DNA of 6,685 nt from Candidatus Nomurabacteria bacterium (GTDB lineage Bacteria; Patescibacteriota; Minisyncoccia; Phycocordibacterales; UBA9973). Positions 4,464-6,685 of this stretch are shown here, one piece after another. Numbering within the stretch: position 1 is the first letter of the stretch; the number at the start of each line of letters is the position of its first letter. A model generated the notes under the pieces. It had not been told where the DNA came from. It did no database searches and saw only the letters and a program-made list of their open reading frames with translations. The position numbers were made by a program, and so were the translations under genes. The DNA is taken from contig CALRCI010000034.1 of NCBI GenBank assembly GCA_943354525.1, positions 1 to 6,685 on the forward strand, in the 5' to 3' direction.

Positions 4464-5237
4464 CTAGGCAGCCGCACCATCACCCGAACGCTGTAATGGC
4501 AAGGTGAAATGGAATGTCGTGCCTGAGTTTTCCTCAGATTCAAATGAGAGCTTGCCGCCATGGCGCTCGACGATGCTTTTCGTCGTGTAGAGTCCGAGGC
4601 CGCTACCGATCGGGTCATGCGCCTTTGCATTCGTTGCGCGGAAGAATTTGGAGAGGATCTTATCCTGTTCGGCGGCCGGAATTCCGATGCCGCTGTCTTT
4701 GACCGAGATTTCGATCGCCGTCGGTGATGGCGTGATTGAAATGATGACTTTGTCACCGTGGTTGGAATATTTGATCGCGTTCTCGATCAGGTTCTGGATG
4801 ACGACACGAATTTTCTCTTCATCGAATGCACAGGGCGGAAGCGGAGTCGTCGGTTTGAGGAATACGACTGGCACGCCCTTCTTATATGACTCGCCGGAGA
4901 AATCGAAGATCACTGAATCGGTCAGTGCGACGATGTCGTGATTCTGAAAATTGTAGGTGAGCGACGTCTGCTCGGTGTGGTTGAGGGAGAGGAGTTCGTT
5001 GACGAGCGTGATCATGCGTTCGTTGGAATCAAACGCTTTGCCGATGAAGCCAGTTTGTTCGTTGGTGAGTTTGCCAAAGTCTCCATCGATAAACATTTTG
5101 AGAATCCATTTGACCGCTGAAAGAGACGTGCGCAGTTGGTGTGCGGAGATCGAAATCCAATCGCTTTTCATGTCATTCATCTTACGCAGATCTGCATTTT
5201 CTCGGCGAAGTGCTTCAATGTCCGTGCTGTTGTCCAT
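4464..5237 (-). CDS. Soluble sensor-less histidine kinase (HisKA-HATPase, 257 aa)
   Basis: A minimal two-component kinase. Residues 1-27 are a charged, probably coiled-coil lead (IEALRRENADLRKMNDMKSD). The dimerisation/phosphoacceptor domain carries the H-box SAHQLRTSLSAVKW with phosphorylatable H33 (31-44), where the usual Pro after RT is Ser38. The ATPase domain has N box QNLIENAIKYS (148-158), G1 DSGIGIP (181-187), F box KFFRA (197-201) and G2 GSGLGLY (211-217), then the closing GTTFHFTLPL (239-248). There is no transmembrane segment, PAS, GAF or HAMP domain, so it is cytosolic and its input must come through the short coiled coil or a partner. The in-frame TAA upstream leaves ATG 5237 as the only sensible start. 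The response regulator follows 33 bases later; together they form one two-component pair. Confidence 0.95.
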   Translation of the reverse strand: MDNSTDIEALRRENADLRKMNDMKSDWISISAHQLRTSLSAVKWILKMFIDGDFGKLTNEQTGFIGKAFDSNERMITLVNELLSLNHTEQTSLTYNFQNHDIVALTDSVIFDFSGESYKKGVPVVFLKPTTPLPPCAFDEEKIRVVIQNLIENAIKYSNHGDKVIISITPSPTAIEISVKDSGIGIPAAEQDKILSKFFRATNAKAHDPIGSGLGLYTTKSIVERHGGKLSFESEENSGTTFHFTLPLQRSGDGAAA

Positions 5238-5243
5238 ATATAA

Positions 5244-5252
5244 AGTATAGCA
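5244..5252 (-). promoter_or_regulatory. Extended -10 promoter of the histidine kinase (leaderless)
   Basis: Minus-strand TGC-TATACT (5252-5244) ends 6 bases before the ATG at 5237, so the transcript should start at the start codon. A 4/6 -35 (TGGATA, 5271-5266) lies 16 bases upstream. Confidence 0.65.
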
Positions 5253-5280
5253 TGGAGAATTTTGTTATCCACTCCAATCA

Positions 5281-5309
5281 TTGACTCTTGGGGTCAATAG
5301 TGATTAAAT
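5281..5309 (+). promoter_or_regulatory. Promoter of the small helical-protein gene
   Basis: TTGACT (5281-5286, 5/6) and TTAAAT (5304-5309, 4/6) are 17 bases apart, and TGA at 5301-5303 supplies a TGn extension. Start of transcription would be near 5316, giving a leader of about 79 nt that ends in an A-rich stretch (5371-5393) with no Shine-Dalgarno. The -35 lies in an inverted repeat, ATTGAC (5280-5285) and GTCAAT (5293-5298), a possible operator. Confidence 0.6.
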
Positions 5310-5394
5310 ACGAGGAAATCTGTAATTGCGCACACTCACACCTGCTCTACAGTACCTGCCCTATCTTTTCAAATAAAAACAAAAACAAAAAATC

Positions 5395-5766
5395 ATGAGT
5401 AAAAACTTAATCAACGACGCCAAAAAACAGGCAAAAAATGCTTTGAACCACATCGAAAAAGCATTACATTTCACATCACATAATAATCAACGAAAGGCGG
5501 TTAATCACTTGAAAAACGCGCATACATTACTCATCGGCGCCAAATCCAACGTGGCGCAGACGCGATTGTCGTATTACCTGGACAGGATTGATACGGCGAT
5601 GAACCATGCCAAAGTGCTTTTGGAGAGAATTTCTACATATGCGGGAAACACTCTGAAAGAAAAATTTCTCGACATGGTGAGCGCTCTTTCGAATCATGTA
5701 ACCAAATTTTTGAAAGACGAAGCGCCGAAGAAGCGTAAGCCTGTTAGCATGTTGATGGAGGCATAA
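5395..5766 (+). CDS. Hypothetical small basic all-helical protein, 123 aa
   Basis: No family recognised. The protein has no signal peptide or transmembrane segment and no Cys. It reads as four or five amphipathic helices, Lys-, Asn- and His-rich, with a basic tail (PKKRKPV, 111-117). A loose motif A-x(1-2)-N-H recurs in four helices: NALNHIEKAL (15-24), KAVNHLKNAH (34-43), TAMNHAKVLL (67-76) and SALSNHVTKFL (96-106). The first two copies are closest and may be a duplicated helix. Composition and basic tail would suit nucleic-acid or anionic-surface binding, or a scaffold helical bundle; this is inference only. The gene is monocistronic, with a promoter about 86 bases upstream of ATG and a strong terminator 35 bases after the stop. 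It is divergent from the histidine kinase, with 157 bases shared between their starts. Confidence 0.82.
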   Translation: MSKNLINDAKKQAKNALNHIEKALHFTSHNNQRKAVNHLKNAHTLLIGAKSNVAQTRLSYYLDRIDTAMNHAKVLLERISTYAGNTLKEKFLDMVSALSNHVTKFLKDEAPKKRKPVSMLMEA

Positions 5767-5800
5767 CGACGCCACAGAATAAACAATTGCAGATTATTTC

Positions 5801-5837
5801 AAACAGTTTCCGGAGCACATCCAGAAACTGTTTTTTT
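5801..5837 (+). terminator. Rho-independent terminator after the small helical-protein gene
   Basis: AAACAGTTTC (5801-5810) pairs perfectly with GAAACTGTTT (5824-5833). GGA/TCC (5812-5814/5820-5822) extends it inside after one mismatch. Seven Ts (5831-5837) follow. Confidence 0.92.
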
Positions 5838-5838
5838 A

Positions 5839-5847
5839 TGCTAAAAT
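5839..5847 (+). promoter_or_regulatory. Extended -10 promoter of the 124-aa gene and M1 peptidase unit (leaderless)
   Basis: TGC-TAAAAT (5839-5847) begins one base after the upstream terminator's T-run and ends 7 bases before the ATG at 5855. The -35 position would fall inside the terminator and shows no consensus, so recognition probably relies on the TGn extension. Confidence 0.62.
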
Positions 5848-5854
5848 CAGCCGT

Positions 5855-6229
5855 ATGAACCTCAAATTTGAAACCTCGATCAGCGCTCTCGATGCAGGAC
5901 TACCGATTCCAGCTCTGGGCTGTGCGCTCCGCGGAGACGTACTTATTGCCGTGCCAGAGGGCATTTACGCAGCTGAAATCATGTATCGAGAGAGCCATCA
6001 CAAGGCGCTCGTGATTTATGGCACTGACCCGACATTCCCTGAACTTGGCAAGATTCTGGCCGTGAAAATGTATGATGCATATGATTCCTATTTCGGTCCG
6101 CACGAGCCTATCACCATCGAACTCATCAAACTGATTCGTTCACTCGAACACTACTCATCTCCAGAATTATGGACGCTCGAACGTTCGCACGATGACGATA
6201 CTATAATGAAACTTTTTAAAATCGTATGA
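5855..6229 (+). CDS. Hypothetical protein, 124 aa, translationally coupled to M1 peptidase
   Basis: Unrecognised. It is a soluble, mixed alpha/beta protein of near-neutral to acidic composition. A Gly/Pro-containing N-terminal half (GLPIPALGCALRGDVLIAVP, 15-34) reads as strands. A central segment (KALVIYGTDPTFPELGKILAV, 50-70) follows, and the C-terminal half is mostly helical (ITIELIKLIRSLEH, 86-99) ending MKLFKIV. There is no signal peptide, transmembrane helix or known catalytic motif; C23 is the only cysteine. Codon composition matches the neighbouring peptidase, not the AT-rich island. Its TGA overlaps the next ATG (ATGA at 6226-6229), tying its translation to the M1 aminopeptidase. A joint role in peptide use, or an accessory protein, is possible but unproven. 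A well-placed extended -10 supports the start. Confidence 0.8.
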   Translation: MNLKFETSISALDAGLPIPALGCALRGDVLIAVPEGIYAAEIMYRESHHKALVIYGTDPTFPELGKILAVKMYDAYDSYFGPHEPITIELIKLIRSLEHYSSPELWTLERSHDDDTIMKLFKIV

Positions 6230-6685
6230 AGAAACACGCCTCAGTCCGTCTCGCGAATCATGTTGTCCCGATTCATTACGCAATAACGCTCGAGCCAGAT
6301 CTCGAGGCGCATACGTTCAAGGGAGAAGAAACGATTACGATAACTCTTTCAAAACCTGAGCGAGTTATTACGCTGCACTCAGCAGAACTTGCGATTGCGT
6401 CGGCAGAAATTATTTCGGGTCCGCCAGCTGGCGGAAAGAAAATTTCGGCGAAGATCTCGTATAACACGAAAGCCGAGACGGCGAGTTTTACTTTCAAGAA
6501 AACTATTCCAAAAGGCAAAGTGAAACTGCACCTGACATTTTCCGGAATCCTAAAAGATAACATGCGGGGATTCTACAAGAGTAAGTACATTGTCGACGGC
6601 GCTGAGCGATTCATGGCGACGACGCAGTTCGAAGCGACTGACGCCCGCCGATGCATTCCGTGTTTCGACGAACCCGCACAAAAAG
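6226..6685 (+). CDS. M1-family metallopeptidase (aminopeptidase N-like), N-terminal part, runs off window
   Basis: The first 153 codons of an M1 zinc aminopeptidase, which removes N-terminal residues from peptides. The frame opens MKKHASVRLANHVVPIHYAITLEPDLEAHTFKGEETITI, the usual N-terminal beta-saddle start (PxHYxLxLxPDLxxxxFxG). It continues to NMRGFYKSKY (about 117-126) and TQFEATDARRCIPCFDEPAQK (about 133-153), a near-exact match to the M1 signature TQFEPTDARRAFPCFDEP. No signal peptide is seen, so it is probably cytosolic. The exopeptidase GxMEN motif and HEXXH zinc site lie beyond the window. The gene starts inside the stop codon of the upstream gene (ATGA) and has no ribosome binding site, so it relies on coupled translation. 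Codons 66-70 include a 16-bp perfect palindrome (6420-6435). The family is certain; the subfamily (PepN or tricorn-factor-like) cannot be settled from this part. Confidence 0.93.
   Translation, partial: MKKHASVRLANHVVPIHYAITLEPDLEAHTFKGEETITITLSKPERVITLHSAELAIASAEIISGPPAGGKKISAKISYNTKAETASFTFKKTIPKGKVKLHLTFSGILKDNMRGFYKSKYIVDGAERFMATTQFEATDARRCIPCFDEPAQK

Noticed and set aside
4436..4756. 106-codon open frame in another frame over the histidine kinase
   Set aside because: Arg/Ser-rich nonsense composition; it overlaps the ATPase domain of a clear histidine kinase and has no start signals.
5527..5775. 82-codon minus-strand frame opposite the helical-protein gene
   Set aside because: The plus-strand gene has promoter, terminator and coherent helical pattern; the reverse frame has none and crosses the stop region.
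6276..6563. 95-codon minus-strand frame under the M1 peptidase
   Set aside because: Opposite a confidently assigned M1 N-terminal domain; no family resemblance.
1..6685. CRISPR array, prophage or insertion-sequence transposase
   Set aside because: No regularly spaced direct repeats and no transposase, integrase or phage structural genes are visible on either strand.

Overview
The window looks like a piece of a compact bacterial chromosome, most plausibly from the Patescibacteria/CPR (Parcubacteria-like). This is inferred from gene content and style rather than from a diagnostic marker: very short intergenic gaps, almost no Shine-Dalgarno sequences, small orphan proteins, a minimal soluble histidine kinase with a receiver-only partner, and a RecG with lineage-style deviations. 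TAA, TAG and TGA all end genes (TGA at 1262 and 6227), so the UGA=Gly code of Gracilibacteria/SR1 is not in use.

Layout. (i) 1-453: the 3' end of ftsH (membrane AAA+ zinc protease) and a strong intrinsic terminator. (ii) 473-572: a double-hairpin repeat element and a short palindrome. (iii) 579-651: a tRNA with anticodon UAU, read as tRNA-Ile decoding AUA, which is unusual in bacteria. (iv) 658-1305: an AT-rich island with its own promoter, two small membrane proteins of unknown function, and a weak terminator. (v) 1330-1750: a HicB-HicA toxin-antitoxin pair in antitoxin-first order. (vi) 1751-3916, minus strand: recG, tail-to-tail with hicA with zero bases between the stop codons. (vii) 3958-4054: a 19-bp perfect inverted repeat flanking a nested hairpin. 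(viii) 4065-5237, minus strand: a sensor-less soluble histidine kinase followed by a single-domain response regulator. (ix) 5395-5766, plus strand: a small basic all-helical protein of unknown function with its own promoter and terminator. (x) 5855-6685: an unknown 124-residue protein overlapping by ATGA the start of an M1 (aminopeptidase N-like) metallopeptidase that runs off the window.

A recurring regulatory theme is the main discovery candidate. Four genes (recG, the response regulator, the histidine kinase and the 124-residue gene) have an extended -10 element (TGC followed by TAWAAT or TATACT) ending only 5-8 nt before the ATG. The expected transcription start then falls on or next to the start codon, so these transcripts are probably leaderless. 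No new multi-gene defence or mobile system is evident. The most unusual items are the tRNA-Ile(UAU), the leaderless promoter pattern, the two structured repeat elements and the orphan helical protein.
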